NCBI RefSeq assembly: GCF_007859395.1 | Contig: NZ_VOHD01000003.1 | Location: 1,037,028 to 1,101,027 of the forward strand | From: Planomicrobium sp. CPCC 101110 | GTDB lineage: Bacteria > Bacillota > Bacilli > Bacillales_A > Planococcaceae | DNA length: 64,000 nt | Direction: 5' to 3' | Shown: piece after piece, positions 63,745 through 64,000 of the stretch | Numbering within the stretch: the stretch's first letter is position 1 | How the letters are laid out: each line of letters opens with the position of its first letter | The notes under the pieces: model-generated | Databases searched by the model: none | What the model saw: only the letters and a program-made list of their open reading frames with translations | Told to the model about the DNA's origin: nothing | Translations under genes and position numbers: made by a program

Positions 63745-64000
63745 CGAAACAAATCCGGTATATGAAGATTTGATGAAAGAATACAACAGCGGGTTGAGCC
63801 ATTCAGGAGTCAACGGAGAACGCTTAGCAAAACGCCTTTACGAATTGTCGTTTATCGGCTATACACAAGTGGGCGGAGTAAGGCGGCCCGGTTTATCAGA
63901 TGAAGAAAAAATGGCGAAAGAACTTGTGAAGACATGGATGGCTGAAGCAGGTTTATCGGTCACGGAAGATGGAGCGGGAAATGTCAAAGGAAGGCTTGCC
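63734..64000 (+). CDS. M20 family N-carbamoyl-amino-acid hydrolase-like enzyme (partial, cut by window end)
   Basis: Only the first 89 codons are present. GVNGERLAKRLYELSFIG, GGVRRPGLSDEEK and WMAEAGLSVTEDGAGN match the N-terminus of the carbamoylase/allantoate amidohydrolase group (AmaB, HyuC). AGGAGG lies ahead of ATGATG at 63731-63736; the second ATG has the better spacing. Overlap with the preceding aminoacylase gene makes them one operon. Confidence 0.8.
   Translation, partial: MASNETNPVYEDLMKEYNSGLSHSGVNGERLAKRLYELSFIGYTQVGGVRRPGLSDEEKMAKELVKTWMAEAGLSVTEDGAGNVKGRLA

Noticed and set aside
1-64000. CRISPR arrays, tRNA or rRNA genes, insertion sequences, prophage
   Set aside because: No regularly spaced repeats, cloverleaf-type sequences, transposase or phage proteins were recognised on either strand.

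Overview
The window looks like chromosome of a low-GC Gram-positive bacterium, most likely of the Planococcaceae (Planococcus or a near relative). The basis is the gene families: a poly(glycerol phosphate) wall teichoic acid (WTA) locus, ComK, LytR-CpsA-Psr protein, S-box riboswitch and ArgR-type boxes. Strong Shine-Dalgarno (SD) sites, frequent TTG/GTG starts and U-tailed terminators agree. The genus is inference. No rRNA, tRNA, CRISPR array, insertion sequence or phage gene was seen.

Layout. 0.2-8.2 kb: WTA synthesis in alternating orientation (tagB, tagD, a long TagF, a short TagF-like duplicate, tagA, a TagE/TarM-like glycosyltransferase). 8.2-15.6 kb: an Lrp-type regulator with an M42 peptidase/DUF1028 pair, a GyrI-like protein, comK divergent from a small sigma factor, uvsE, and SRPBCC and NRDE proteins. 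15.7-28.5 kb: envelope block with an LCP ligase, a very large hybrid histidine kinase and response regulator, then an exopolysaccharide/amino-sugar operon (chain-length protein, tyrosine kinase, 4,6-dehydratase, CapK-like enzyme, aminotransferase, priming sugar transferase). 28.7-39.3 kb: small hypotheticals, a methionine synthase paralogue under a SAM riboswitch, ribT, a flavin monooxygenase, a beta-lactamase-fold protein, an arginine-type ABC transporter behind tandem ARG boxes, pcp and a HAD phosphatase.

39.5-49.1 kb: an eleven-gene hexuronate/hexonate operon (LacI-type regulator, KDG kinase, Ldh-family reductase, TRAP transporter, Zn dehydrogenase, KDPG aldolase, mannonate dehydratase, fructuronate reductase). 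It has tandem palindromic operators and a cre-like site but no uronate isomerase, so the imported substrate may be an aldonate such as L-gulonate rather than glucuronate. 49.2-61 kb: a rifampin-phosphotransferase-type enzyme, a cupin, a lactonase/Fe-alcohol dehydrogenase pair, the threonine genes (aspartokinase divergent from hom-thrC-thrB) and succinate-semialdehyde dehydrogenase. Lactonase, alcohol dehydrogenase and SSADH together resemble a gamma-butyrolactone degradation set split around the threonine genes. 61.3-64 kb: a membrane carrier with an M20 aminoacylase-like enzyme and the start of an M20 carbamoylase, cut by the window edge.

No wholly novel system is evident. The best leads are the isomerase-less hexonate operon, the amino-sugar operon with a CapK-like enzyme and no visible acetyltransferase, the split lactone pathway, the comK/sigma pair, and several unexplained regulatory palindromes and hairpins.
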